The notes under the pieces: model-generated | The model's input: only the letters and a program-made list of their open reading frames with translations | Databases searched by the model: none | Told to the model about the DNA's origin: nothing | Program-made: the position numbers and the translations under genes | From: an uncultured Clostridium sp. | GTDB lineage: Bacteria; Bacillota; Clostridia; Clostridiales; Clostridiaceae | Direction of reading: 5' to 3' | Length of the DNA stretch: 64,000 bases | Assembly (NCBI GenBank): GCA_900539375.1 | Contig: UQBY01000017.1 | Coordinates: forward strand, 1-64,000 | Part shown: positions 7,472-16,797 of the stretch, one piece after another | Position numbering within the stretch: the first letter of the stretch is position 1 | Layout: the number at the start of each line of letters is the position of its first letter

Positions 7472-8854
7472 TTGATAAAAAAAGAAGTAGCAATGGAAGT
7501 ATTAGCAAAATGCTTAATTACAGGAGGAGATTTTGCAGAAATTTTTGAAGAGGATAGTATAAGTAATTCTATTGGGTTAATAGATGGAAAGGTAGAAAAT
7601 GCTCTTGGAGGAAGAAGTTATGGCATAGGAATAAGAATATTTAAAGGATTTAAAAGTATATATGCCTATACTAATGATAATAGTCTTTCAGGACTTTTAA
7701 ATACAGCTTATAAAGCTGCTTTAGCATTAGGAGAATTAAAAGAAGATAAACAGATAATATTAAATGATACCTTTACATTTAAAAACATTCATAATGTTAA
7801 ATATTATCCAAATGCAGTTAATTATGAAAAGAAAATAGGAATAATGAAAACAGCTTATAAAAGTGCTAAAAATTATAGCAATGAAATTTCACAAGTTAGT
7901 GTTTCTTATGCAGACAAAGACCAAAAAGTATTAATAGCAAATACAGAAGGACTTTTTACTGAGGATAGAAGAGTAAGAACAAGACTTGCAATAAGTTCAA
8001 TAGCTTCTAATGAAACAGAAAATCAAACAGGTTTTGAAGGCCCAGGGGCATGTAAGGGTTTTGAACTATTTGAAACTATAGACCCAGAATATTATGGAAG
8101 AGAAGCTTCAAGAACAGCACATACTATGTTACATGCTAAAAATTGTAAAGCTGGAAATATGACTGTTGCAATTGATAATGGATTTGGAGGAGTAATATTT
8201 CATGAGGCTTGCGGACACTCTCTTGAAGCAACTTCTGTAGCAAAGGGAAATTCAGTTTTTGCAGGAAAACTTGGAAAGCAAATAGCTTCTTCAAAGGTAA
8301 CAGCAATTGATGATGGAACAATACCTAATTATTGGGGTTCAATTAATATAGATGATGAAGGTACTTTAGGAAGAAAGAATATTCTTATAGAAAATGGAAT
8401 ACTAAAATCTTATATGGTAGATAAACTTAATGGAAGAAGAATGAATATGGAGCCTACAGGAAATTCACGTAGACAAAGTTATAAATTTGCCCCTACATCA
8501 AGAATGACTAATACCTATATTGCTTCAGGGGAAGATAATCCAGAAGATATAATAAAGTCAATAGAAGATGGACTTTATGCAAAAAAAATGGGTGGAGGCT
8601 CTGTTAATCCAGTAACTGGAGAATTTAATTTTGCAGTTGCAGAGGGTTATATAGTTAAAAATGGAGTTATTCAAGAACCAGTAAGAGGGGCTAGCTTAAT
8701 AGGAAAAGGCAGTGAAGTTCTTATGAATATTGATATGGTTGGAAATAACTTAGAACAGGCTCAAGGAATGTGTGGCTCATCTTCTGGAAGTATACCAGTT
8801 AATGTTGGTCAGCCTATGATAAGAGTTAAAGAAATTACTGTAGGTGGAAGATAG
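7472..8854 (+). CDS. tldD: TldD metalloprotease subunit
   Basis: A 460-residue TldD-family protein. The zinc site HExxxH is present as FHEACGHSLE (His244, Glu245, His249), and the conserved C-terminal Cys-containing QGMCGSSSGS supplies the usual third ligand region. TldD forms a heterodimer with TldE and degrades unfolded or ribosomally made peptides threaded into the active-site cavity (family knowledge). The start is TTG, chosen because AGGAGGT lies 7 nt upstream. tldE follows after 13 nt. The natural substrate here is not apparent; no RiPP precursor is seen nearby. Confidence 0.9.
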   Translation: MIKKEVAMEVLAKCLITGGDFAEIFEEDSISNSIGLIDGKVENALGGRSYGIGIRIFKGFKSIYAYTNDNSLSGLLNTAYKAALALGELKEDKQIILNDTFTFKNIHNVKYYPNAVNYEKKIGIMKTAYKSAKNYSNEISQVSVSYADKDQKVLIANTEGLFTEDRRVRTRLAISSIASNETENQTGFEGPGACKGFELFETIDPEYYGREASRTAHTMLHAKNCKAGNMTVAIDNGFGGVIFHEACGHSLEATSVAKGNSVFAGKLGKQIASSKVTAIDDGTIPNYWGSINIDDEGTLGRKNILIENGILKSYMVDKLNGRRMNMEPTGNSRRQSYKFAPTSRMTNTYIASGEDNPEDIIKSIEDGLYAKKMGGGSVNPVTGEFNFAVAEGYIVKNGVIQEPVRGASLIGKGSEVLMNIDMVGNNLEQAQGMCGSSSGSIPVNVGQPMIRVKEITVGGR

Positions 8855-8867
8855 GAGGCTAATGTAT

Positions 8868-10211
8868 ATGGAGTTTAAAGAATTTAAGGATTTATTATTT
8901 AAGAAAGCATTAAATAATGGATTTGAAGAATGTGAAGTATATTTTGCAAATAGAGAAAGTATAGCTATATCTGTTTATGAACAAGAATTAGAAAAGTATA
9001 ATATAAATACAACCTTTGGATTATCTTTTAGAGGTAAAATTAATGGGAAAATAGGATATTCTTATACAGAAATATTAGATGAAGAAGCTATAGATATGCT
9101 TATAAAAAATGCTAAAGAGGGAGCAAATTCTATAGAAAATAATGATGTTCAGTTTATTTATGAAGGAGATAAAGAATATCAAAAAGTAATTTGTTATTCT
9201 GATGAACTTGAAAACTTAAATACAGAAAAGTTAATAAATCTTGCGTTAGAAATGGAAAAGGAATCTAAAAAATATTCTAAAAAGGTTGTTAATTTAGGTG
9301 GTTGTAGTATTGGTTATGGAAATTCAGAGTATGGAATTTTTAATACTAAAGGATTAGAACTTGTTAATAAAAGTAATCTATTAACTGCTTATGTAGTTCC
9401 AATTGTTGAAGATAATAATGAAAAATATGATGGAACAGGATATGTAACAGCATTAAAATTAGATGAAGTAAATCCTAAAAATATTGCAAAACAAGGGGTT
9501 GAAGAGGCATTATCTAGAATAGGAGGAAGAAGTATTCCTTCAGGCAAATATAAAGCTATTTTATATAATGAAGCAATGGTATCTTTATTAGGAACTTTTT
9601 GTGGTATTTTTGATGCAGATGCAGCACAAAAGGGATTATCTTTATTAAAGGATAAAGAAGGAGAAATAATTGCATCAGATGTAGTTAATATAGTTGATGA
9701 TCCTCTTTTAGATAATGGACTTTCATCAACACCTTTTGATGATGAAGGAGTTGCTACTTATAAAAAAGAAATTGTATTTAAAGGAGAACTTAAAACTTTA
9801 CTTCATAATTTAAAAACAGCTTATAAAGCAGGTTGCAAAAGTACAGGAAATGGATTTAAATCTGGGGTTATGTCACCAGTTTCAATATCTCCAACAAATT
9901 TATATATAGAAAAGGGAGAAAAGTCTTTAGAGGAGCTTATTAAGGAAGTAGGAGAAGGAATTTTAATAACAGACCTTGCAGGCCTTCATTCAGGAGCAAA
10001 TTCTATAACAGGAGATTTTTCTTTAGCAGCTAAAGGATTTTATATTAAAGATGGAAAAAAGAGCTATCCTGTTGAGCAAATAACAATAGCAGGAAACTTT
10101 TTTAGTATGTTAAAAGATATAGAAGCTGTAGGAAGTGACTTAAAATTCCCTATGAGTAGTATAGGTTCTCCTTCTGTTAAAATTAAGGAAATATCAATTG
10201 CAGGAAAATAA
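8868..10211 (+). CDS. tldE: TldE/PmbA protease partner
   Basis: A PmbA/TldE-family protein of about 447 residues that resembles TldD but lacks the HExxxH zinc motif, as expected for the non-catalytic subunit. Conserved features include DDPLLDNGLSS, FDDEGV and GNFFSMLKDI. The start is placed at ATG 8868 because AGGAGG (8853-8858) is 9 nt away. ATG 8862 would be only 3 nt away, and an upstream GTG at 8844 overlaps the end of tldD. It is co-transcribed with tldD. Confidence 0.88.
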   Translation: MEFKEFKDLLFKKALNNGFEECEVYFANRESIAISVYEQELEKYNINTTFGLSFRGKINGKIGYSYTEILDEEAIDMLIKNAKEGANSIENNDVQFIYEGDKEYQKVICYSDELENLNTEKLINLALEMEKESKKYSKKVVNLGGCSIGYGNSEYGIFNTKGLELVNKSNLLTAYVVPIVEDNNEKYDGTGYVTALKLDEVNPKNIAKQGVEEALSRIGGRSIPSGKYKAILYNEAMVSLLGTFCGIFDADAAQKGLSLLKDKEGEIIASDVVNIVDDPLLDNGLSSTPFDDEGVATYKKEIVFKGELKTLLHNLKTAYKAGCKSTGNGFKSGVMSPVSISPTNLYIEKGEKSLEELIKEVGEGILITDLAGLHSGANSITGDFSLAAKGFYIKDGKKSYPVEQITIAGNFFSMLKDIEAVGSDLKFPMSSIGSPSVKIKEISIAGK

Positions 10212-10277
10212 ATGTTATAATAATAAAATAAAGACATATTAATGAAATGTTAACATGGCTGTTATGGGGTGAATTTA

Positions 10278-10841
10278 ATGAAAGAAATAGATTGTAGAGG
10301 GCTTGAATATTTAAAAGAGATAAAAATGGTAAAAAAATATTTTAATTCCATTGGAGAGGGAGAAGCTATAGTAATAGTAGATAATGAGATAAGTCATGAA
10401 AATGTAGTAAAGTATGCTATGAGAAAAGGCTATCATGTTACTTCTTATGATGAATCTAGAATAAAAATAGAAAAAAGAGGATGCCTAGAAGTATTAGAAG
10501 AAGAAAAAAGTTTAGTTATTTTAGTAACTAATGAAAAGTTAGGATTTGGAGAAGAAGTTTTAGGAACTAAACTTATGGAAAGATATTTTGAAGCTTTAAG
10601 TGATAGTGATATTCTTCCAAGAGAATTGATATTTGTAAATTCAGCAGTGAAATTTTTATTAGAAGATTCTAAGGTTTTAGATTTTTTAAGACTTTTAATT
10701 GAAAGAGGAGTAAAAATTTATGCATCAGAACTTTCAATTAATTATTATAATGCTAAAGATAAAATGGCATTAGGTAAGGTTATGGATATGGATGATATTG
10801 TTGAAGAAATGTATTTAGCAGATGACTTTATAAAAATCTAA
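10278..10841 (+). CDS. yedF: YedF-like protein (TusA-like + DsrE-like domains)
   Basis: About 187 residues. The N-terminus (MKEIDCRGLEYL) matches the start of the TusA/SirA fold, and the C-terminal half (about 80-180) is DsrE/DsrF-like with VILVTNEKLGFGEEVLG. This two-domain layout is that of YedF, a sulfurtransferase-like protein associated with selenium metabolism in clostridia. The TusA active-site CPxP motif is absent: the position reads EYLKEI, and the only nearby Cys is in DCRG. ATG 10278 is chosen over GTG 10269 because GGGGTG lies 6 nt before it. The flavoprotein gene follows after 32 nt. Confidence 0.7.
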   Translation: MKEIDCRGLEYLKEIKMVKKYFNSIGEGEAIVIVDNEISHENVVKYAMRKGYHVTSYDESRIKIEKRGCLEVLEEEKSLVILVTNEKLGFGEEVLGTKLMERYFEALSDSDILPRELIFVNSAVKFLLEDSKVLDFLRLLIERGVKIYASELSINYYNAKDKMALGKVMDMDDIVEEMYLADDFIKI

Positions 10842-10873
10842 TAGCTTACCTTAGTAAAGGAGAAAAGAATTAT

Positions 10874-11830
10874 ATGGAAAAATATGATTTAATAGTAATT
10901 GGTGGCGGGGTTTCTGGCATGACTTCTGCCACAGTTGCATTAGAAGATGGAATAAAAAAAGTTATGATTATAGAGAGAGAAAGTTCTTTAGGAGGATTAC
11001 TAAGACAATGTATTCATAATGGTTTTGGAAATAAAAGACTAAAAACAGAAATTACAGGACCAGAATATATAAATTTAATTTATAGAAAATTAAATGATTA
11101 TAATGCAGAAATAAAACTTGATACACAAGTTCTTAATGTATCTAAAGAAAAGGTTGTTACTTATGTAAATCCTAAAGAAGGAGTTCAAGAAGTTTATGGT
11201 AAAACTATAATACTTGCAACAGGATGTAGAGAATCCTTTGATGGAAATGCAGATATAGAAAATGAAGATGTTTTAGGTATCTTTACAATAGAAGATTCCC
11301 ATAGAATTATAAATTTTGAAGGATATTTGCCAGGAAAAGAGCCTGTAATAGTAGCTAGAAATAGATGGGACCTTATAGTTGCAAAACGATTTTTAATTGA
11401 AGGTGCTAAAATTAGAGCCCTTATTATTCAAAAAAATAATATGTTTACCTTTAATGAAGAAGACAAAAAAATAATAGAAGATTTAAAAATACCTATTATG
11501 ATAGGTGGAGAAATTAAAGAAATAATGGGAGATAAAAGAATTGAAGGAGTAAAAGTCTATACTAAAGATATAGATGAATGGACTATAGTTGCTTGTGACT
11601 CTTTAATATTATCAGTAAACCACTTCCCAGAACTTGAATATATATCAAAAAAAGATTTTGAATTTGATAATATAACAAAAAGTTTAAAAGTATCAAATTT
11701 TAAAACTAATGTTGATGGTATTTTTGCTTGTGGTAATTTAATATATGGAATGGAATCTTTAGGGAAAAATGATATAGATGGAATAGAAGCAGGAAAGATA
11801 GCTGTTTCTTATATAAAAGAAACTATTTAA
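10874..11830 (+). CDS. FAD/NAD(P)-dependent oxidoreductase
   Basis: A 318-residue pyridine nucleotide-disulfide-like flavoprotein. The Rossmann motif GGGVSGMTSA is near residue 10, a second ILATGCRES marks the FAD domain, and GIFACGNL near the C-terminus is the usual second FAD-contact region. It resembles the flavoprotein next to anaerobic glycerol-3-phosphate dehydrogenase genes (GlpA/B-type), but no glp gene is adjacent here. It has no redox CxxC in the typical thioredoxin-reductase position. Co-transcription with yedF suggests sulfur or selenium redox work (inference). It converges with the SGNH gene, overlapping by 8 nt. Confidence 0.75.
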   Translation: MEKYDLIVIGGGVSGMTSATVALEDGIKKVMIIERESSLGGLLRQCIHNGFGNKRLKTEITGPEYINLIYRKLNDYNAEIKLDTQVLNVSKEKVVTYVNPKEGVQEVYGKTIILATGCRESFDGNADIENEDVLGIFTIEDSHRIINFEGYLPGKEPVIVARNRWDLIVAKRFLIEGAKIRALIIQKNNMFTFNEEDKKIIEDLKIPIMIGGEIKEIMGDKRIEGVKVYTKDIDEWTIVACDSLILSVNHFPELEYISKKDFEFDNITKSLKVSNFKTNVDGIFACGNLIYGMESLGKNDIDGIEAGKIAVSYIKETI

Positions 11831-12383
11831 AAATAGTTTTAATAGCTTCTTTAAACATAAGATTATTTCCAAAAGCATTTAAATGAACTCCATCAATAAA
11901 AATATTATTATTTATGTTATTAATAGATAAAGAATAAAAATCTATGTATTTAATAGAATAAAAATCACATAGTTTTAGTAACCTATTTCTTAGTATAGGA
12001 AGACTTTTTTCACAATAACCATATAAATTAGAAGGCATAAATAATCTATTTGCCATTTCTGAAATTATACAAGGGGGAATTCCTATATAAACATTAGAAT
12101 TAATGGAAATAGAATCTTTAATCATTTCTTCTATATTATAAACAATTGAAGATACAGAACGTCCACATAATAAATCATTAGTACCACCCATTATAAAAAT
12201 GCTATTAGGTTTTTTAGAAATTACATCATCAAAAAATCTATTAAGCATTGAAGGGGTGGTATCTCCGTTAATTCCTTTATTAATAATATTTAAAGAAGTA
12301 TTTTCAGAAATTTTATAAACCCAACCTTCATTTTTATGAACACCATATCCAAAGATAAGACTATCTCCTATAAAAATAAACAT
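11823..12383 (-). CDS. SGNH/GDSL-family hydrolase
   Basis: A 186-residue esterase-type hydrolase with all four SGNH blocks: GDSL near the start (Ser8 nucleophile), Gly in NKGINGDTT, Asn in GGTNDL, and DGVHLN with the catalytic Asp and His. No signal peptide is seen, so it should be cytoplasmic. It could deacylate lipids, glycans or thioesters; specificity is not evident. It lies 14 nt after the RusA-like gene on the same strand, so the two probably share an mRNA. ATG follows AAAAGGGGATAATTTT. Confidence 0.85.
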   Translation of the reverse strand: MFIFIGDSLIFGYGVHKNEGWVYKISENTSLNIINKGINGDTTPSMLNRFFDDVISKKPNSIFIMGGTNDLLCGRSVSSIVYNIEEMIKDSISINSNVYIGIPPCIISEMANRLFMPSNLYGYCEKSLPILRNRLLKLCDFYSIKYIDFYSLSINNINNNIFIDGVHLNAFGNNLMFKEAIKTIFK

Positions 12384-12397
12384 AAAATTATCCCCTT

Positions 12398-13018
12398 TTA
12401 AAATAAAGTTTTAAAGCAAGAATTACATATTAAAGTTTTGCCACTATCAGCACTTATATAGTTATTTCCTACTATAATTTTATTACAAACACTACATATT
12501 TTTTGGCTTGAATTATTAGTGCAAGAAATTTCCTTTTCAGCTTTTGAAGTTACTCTCTTTTTTATTGGTGAATAAATTTTTTTATTTATTGGAGTTGTTA
12601 GTCTAGACACAGAATAATCTAAAAAATATTCACTTTCTCCAAAAAGTTCTAATTCAAATCTAGGGTTTTCCTTATCATAATATTCCTCTGTAATTATTCT
12701 TCTTATTTGAGCATCATTAACTATTAGACCACTTTTTTCTATACCATCAAAAATACTTTTTGTAATATTTATTGTATCAGGATGACGTTTTTCGCTTTTA
12801 TAATAAACCTTTAGTATTGCAATTAAGCTTTCTTCTAAAACTACATTTGGATTTTGAAGACGAGCAGTATAGGCAATTTCTTGCTCATATATAGCATATC
12901 TATCATGATATTTTCCAGATTCACTTGGTAAAATAGCTCTTCCTTTTGAGTTATGTAGTTTAAAATTAGATTTAGTTATTGGAGAGCCAGAAACTATAAC
13001 TTTTGCATATGAACACAT
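12398..13018 (-). CDS. RusA-like Holliday junction resolvase with C-terminal zinc ribbon
   Basis: A 206-residue protein. The RusA-fold core (about residues 5-130) shows KRHPDTINITK, SIFDGIEKSGLIVND and AQIRR, the acidic/Lys pattern of RusA endodeoxyribonucleases. In RusA the first block is usually DxDN; here it reads DTIN, so one acidic residue differs. The C-terminal 40 residues carry two Cys pairs, CSVC and CNSC, forming a putative zinc ribbon that RusA lacks. RusA proteins are usually phage-borne, yet no phage genes surround this one. It should bind and cut branched DNA (inference). Confidence 0.7.
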   Translation of the reverse strand: MCSYAKVIVSGSPITKSNFKLHNSKGRAILPSESGKYHDRYAIYEQEIAYTARLQNPNVVLEESLIAILKVYYKSEKRHPDTINITKSIFDGIEKSGLIVNDAQIRRIITEEYYDKENPRFELELFGESEYFLDYSVSRLTTPINKKIYSPIKKRVTSKAEKEISCTNNSSQKICSVCNKIIVGNNYISADSGKTLICNSCFKTLF

Positions 13019-13161
13019 TAATAAAAACTCCTTTAAAAAACTTAATATTATATGAATTTTATTATAAAATAGCTGTTATTAATCATAAATAACTTTATAA
13101 TATTATTAGAACTTTGAAAATTAATATACAATAAATTAATGAAATCTTCAAGTAAAATTCA

Positions 13162-13190
13162 TTGATAGATAAAATTATATAAAGTATAAT
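13162..13190 (+). promoter_or_regulatory. Sigma-A promoter of tsaD
   Basis: -35 TTGATA (13162-13167), 17-bp spacer, -10 TATAAT (13185-13190), about 44 nt before the tsaD start. Confidence 0.75.
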
Positions 13191-13233
13191 ACATTTATTG
13201 ACTTTTAAAAATAAGTAATGAGGTAATATAAAA

Positions 13234-14250
13234 ATGGGAAAATATATTTTAGCAATAGAATCAAGCTGTGATGAAACCTCAGCAGCAGTTGTAAAAGATG
13301 GTAGAGAGGTTTTATCAAATATAATAGCTTCACAAATTGATACACATACTAAATATGGAGGAGTTGTACCAGAAGTTGCATCAAGAATGCATATAGAAGT
13401 TGTAGATGCTGTAGTAAAAAGTGCTTTAGAAGAAGCAAATATGACTTTAGAACAAATTGATGCTATAGGGGTTACCTATGGACCTGGGCTTGTGGGAGCA
13501 CTTCTTGTAGGTCTTCAATATGCAAAGGGATTATCTTTAGCATCAAAGAAGCCATTAGTAGGTGTAAATCATATAGAAGGACATATATGTGCAAATTATA
13601 TACAACATAAGGATTTAAAACCTCCTTTTGTATCACTAGTAGTTTCAGGCGGACATACTTTTATAGTTCATGTAAAAGATTATGGAAAATATGAGGTTAT
13701 AGGTCAAACTAGAGATGATGCAGTAGGAGAAGCTTTTGATAAAGTAGCAAGGGCTATAGGTCTTGGATACCCAGGAGGACCTAAAATAGATAAAATATCT
13801 AAAGAAGGAAATAAAAATGCAATTGAATTTCCAAAGGCAAAGTTTCATGATGATACATTAGATTTTTCTTTTAGTGGTGTAAAATCAGCTGTATTAAATT
13901 ATATTAATAAATGTAAAATGAAAGACATAGAAATTAATGTGGCAGATGTAGCAGCATCATTTCAAAAAGCTGTAGTTGATGTACTTAAGGAAAATGTATT
14001 TTTAACTTGTGAAAGAAGAAATATTAATAAAATTGCTATAGCAGGTGGAGTAGCATCAAATTCAACCCTTAGAGAAGAGTTAATGAAAGAAGGAAAGAAA
14101 AAGGGGGTAGAAATTCTTTTCCCAGATAGAATATTATGTACTGATAATGCAGCAATGATAGGTTCAGCAGCATATTATGAATTTATAAAAGGCAATATAG
14201 CAAAGCTAGATTTAAATGCAAAGCCAAATTTAAGGCTTGGGGAAAGTTAA
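13234..14250 (+). CDS. tsaD: tRNA N6-threonylcarbamoyladenosine transferase TsaD
   Basis: A 338-residue Kae1/Qri7/YgjD-family protein. The opening ILAIESSCDETSAA is the ASKHA phosphate-binding loop, and the metal ligands His113 and His117 lie in NHIEGH. GGVASN and CTDNAAMI are also present. It transfers the threonylcarbamoyl group from TC-AMP to A37 of ANN-decoding tRNAs. The TC-AMP synthase is encoded in the same window at 40 kb. ATG follows a modest GAGG. The next gene starts a few bases after the stop. Confidence 0.95.
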   Translation: MGKYILAIESSCDETSAAVVKDGREVLSNIIASQIDTHTKYGGVVPEVASRMHIEVVDAVVKSALEEANMTLEQIDAIGVTYGPGLVGALLVGLQYAKGLSLASKKPLVGVNHIEGHICANYIQHKDLKPPFVSLVVSGGHTFIVHVKDYGKYEVIGQTRDDAVGEAFDKVARAIGLGYPGGPKIDKISKEGNKNAIEFPKAKFHDDTLDFSFSGVKSAVLNYINKCKMKDIEINVADVAASFQKAVVDVLKENVFLTCERRNINKIAIAGGVASNSTLREELMKEGKKKGVEILFPDRILCTDNAAMIGSAAYYEFIKGNIAKLDLNAKPNLRLGES

Positions 14251-14254
14251 GACT

Positions 14255-15274
14255 ATGAATTTAATACCAGAATCAAATGGATTTAAGAAAGTAAATATGA
14301 AAAAAAAGATATCACATGTTGGTTTGCTAAAAAGAATTTCAATGCTAATTGCTGGAATATTCATATTTGGTCTTATTTTTCAAGTGATAACATATTTTAT
14401 TGGAAATGGGAAACTTAGCTCTAGCCTAGATTATACTAAGGTTAATGGAAATAAAATGGAATATAAATATAAAGGAAGTGGAGATTATACTATTGTTTTT
14501 GATGGAGCAATAGGGACTACTTTATATCAGTGGGACGAAATTTCAGATAGAATTAATAAAGAACTTAATGCAAAAACCTTTGTATATAATAGAAAAGGTT
14601 ATGGATTTAGTGATATAGCAACAGATAGAACCCCTAAAGAACAAGCAATGGATTTAAAGATATTATTAAGAAAGGCTGGAGTATCAGGAAAACTAATACT
14701 TGTTGGAGAGGAATATGGTAGTCTTATTATGACTAATTTTGCAAAAGAATATCCAGATTCAGTATCAGCAATGATATTAATAAATCCTTATTCTGAGGAA
14801 GAAGTAAAAACTGAGGAATATAAAAAGAAAATAAAAAAATTATATAATAAAAGTAAAATTCAATCTAAAGGAACTTATTTTGGACTTACTATACTTTTAG
14901 ATAAATTAGATAAAGACATTACAATAAAGAATTTTGAAAATAATTTATCAGAAGAAGTTAAAAAAGAATTTGATATACAAAAAAACAGATCAAGTTATAG
15001 AAAAGCTATAGAAAGTGAATTTAAAAGTTTATATGAATATGACGAAACTTCCCAAGAAAAAGGATTATTATCAGGAAAACCATTATATATAATTGCAAAC
15101 AATAATGAAAGTAAATCCTTAACTAAATTAGGAGATGGAGAACTTACTACAGTATATCAAACTGAAATTTCAACAGATTTAATATCTGCATCAGATTCAG
15201 AATCTATAATTAATGGACTAACTAAAATTTTAAAAGAAAGAAAAAAAATAGACAAGGCACAAGAAAATAAATAA
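14255..15274 (+). CDS. Membrane-anchored alpha/beta-hydrolase-fold protein lacking a catalytic triad
   Basis: About 339 residues. An N-terminal membrane helix (about 21-44, MLIAGIFIFGLIFQV) is followed by an extracytoplasmic alpha/beta-hydrolase fold with NRKGYGFSD and LVGEEYGSL. The nucleophile elbow, normally GxSxG, reads GEEYG, so the Ser is Glu. No His is seen at the usual C-terminal position (STDLISASDSES). The protein is therefore probably not a classical hydrolase and may bind a ligand or protein. The start is uncertain: TTG 14237 and ATG 14297 are alternatives. It overlaps or abuts the end of tsaD. Confidence 0.7.
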   Translation: MNLIPESNGFKKVNMKKKISHVGLLKRISMLIAGIFIFGLIFQVITYFIGNGKLSSSLDYTKVNGNKMEYKYKGSGDYTIVFDGAIGTTLYQWDEISDRINKELNAKTFVYNRKGYGFSDIATDRTPKEQAMDLKILLRKAGVSGKLILVGEEYGSLIMTNFAKEYPDSVSAMILINPYSEEEVKTEEYKKKIKKLYNKSKIQSKGTYFGLTILLDKLDKDITIKNFENNLSEEVKKEFDIQKNRSSYRKAIESEFKSLYEYDETSQEKGLLSGKPLYIIANNNESKSLTKLGDGELTTVYQTEISTDLISASDSESIINGLTKILKERKKIDKAQENK

Positions 15275-15289
15275 GAATTAAAAATAATA

Positions 15290-15363
15290 AAGTTGTTATA
15301 TAAAGAAAGAACAATATAGAAAATAGTATTGTTATTGAAAATCTTTATGTAACAACTTTTTTA
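15290..15363 (+). terminator. Long-hairpin terminator, part of a dispersed repeat
   Basis: Arms AAGTTGTT (15290-15297) and AACAACTT (15351-15358) pair perfectly. An inner AACAATA/TATTGTT pairing continues the stem, and a T run follows. This hairpin and the bases after it resemble 27331-27430. Confidence 0.8.
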
Positions 15364-15528
15364 TTATATAGGAAATTATATATACACTATGCTTTTTTTT
15401 TATTTAAAGTATTATAATAAAAAATATATTCAAATTCCTTTTATGCCATATATTTGTCACAAAATGATAATATACTCAAAGTATAGAAAAAGTTAAGAAA
15501 AAAATAAATAAAATTGGAGGTAATAGAA

Positions 15529-16785
15529 ATGAGCGATTTTGAAAATAGAAATGAAGAAAACTTTATTGAGACTTCAACTAGTATAGGAGAAGATGGAAAC
15601 ATAAAGGCAGAAACACCAAAAAAGAATAAGAAAAAGAGAAAAGGAATGCTTAAAAGAGCAATTTCTAAGGTAGCACTAGTTGTAGTAATGGCATTAGGAG
15701 GAGGCATTGTAGGAAGTGGTCTTACTTATAAAATGCTTTCATCAAATGACAATAAAACTACTAAAACAACTGCTTCAAATCCATCAGCAGTAAATTTTGT
15801 TAAAGAGTCTAGCGACTTAACAGTTGCAGAAGCTTATAATAAAGTAAAACCAGCAGTTGTAACAATTACTGCATCAGGAAAGGTTTCTTATAGTAGATTT
15901 TATAGTCAAGATGTTGAAGGAATCGGTTCTGGTTTCATAATTAATGAAGATGGAAATGTATTAACTAACTATCATGTAATTGAATTAGCATTTACAGCAA
16001 ATGGTGGAACAAATAAAGTTACAGTAAGTATGAGTGATGGACAAGAAGTTGAAGCTGACATAGTAAACTATGACAAAGACAGAGATATAGCAATGTTAAA
16101 ACTTGCAGAAGGAACAAAAGTACCAGGAGTAGCAGAACTTGGTGATTCTGATGCATTATATGTTGGTCAAGAAGTAATAGCTATTGGAACACCTCTTGGA
16201 ACTAACTTTGCTCAAACTTGTACAAAAGGTATAGTAAGTGGAGTTAACAGAAGCTTAGATGAATCAACAGATGGAAGTGCAGTACAATCAGAATCAGAAT
16301 CAAGTTATGAATACATTCAAACAGATACAGCTATAAACTCTGGTAACAGTGGTGGACCATTAATAAATAGTGAAGGTCAAGTTATTGGTATTAATACAGC
16401 TAAATTATCAAATAGCACAAGTTCTTCAAATGCTTCAATTGAAGGTATGGGATTTGCAATTCCTATAAATGATGCAAAAGATAGAATAGAATCTTTATCT
16501 AAGAAAATATTAACAATAGGTATAACTGGAGTTTCAATTGATGAGGATAGAGCTAAAGAAAAGAATATTCCTCAAGGTGTTGGAGTAGTTAGTGTAACAG
16601 AAGGTTCTGTAGCTGAAAAAGCTGGACTTAAAGCAAATGATATAATAACTAAATTTGATGGACAAAAAGTTACTTCAGTAGAAGATATTAATAAAATAAA
16701 GGAAACTAAAGAAGCTGGAGATAAAGTAGAAGTTGTTGTTGATAGATACAATGAAGAAATTAAATTAACTTTAGAGTTTGAATAA
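15529..16785 (+). CDS. htrA: Membrane-anchored HtrA/DegP serine protease
   Basis: About 418 residues. A charged cytoplasmic N-terminus (1-43) is followed by a membrane helix (about 45-65) and a trypsin-like domain with His149 (NYHV), Asp186 (DRDIAM) and Ser274 (INSGNSGGPL). One PDZ domain spans about 325-415. The triad is intact. HtrA degrades or refolds damaged exported proteins at the membrane surface. The start is ATG 15529, with GGAGG 8 nt upstream; an in-frame TTG at 15514 would overlap that site. It is monocistronic with its own terminator. Confidence 0.93.
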   Translation: MSDFENRNEENFIETSTSIGEDGNIKAETPKKNKKKRKGMLKRAISKVALVVVMALGGGIVGSGLTYKMLSSNDNKTTKTTASNPSAVNFVKESSDLTVAEAYNKVKPAVVTITASGKVSYSRFYSQDVEGIGSGFIINEDGNVLTNYHVIELAFTANGGTNKVTVSMSDGQEVEADIVNYDKDRDIAMLKLAEGTKVPGVAELGDSDALYVGQEVIAIGTPLGTNFAQTCTKGIVSGVNRSLDESTDGSAVQSESESSYEYIQTDTAINSGNSGGPLINSEGQVIGINTAKLSNSTSSSNASIEGMGFAIPINDAKDRIESLSKKILTIGITGVSIDEDRAKEKNIPQGVGVVSVTEGSVAEKAGLKANDIITKFDGQKVTSVEDINKIKETKEAGDKVEVVVDRYNEEIKLTLEFE

Positions 16786-16797
16786 AGAGTAATAAAA

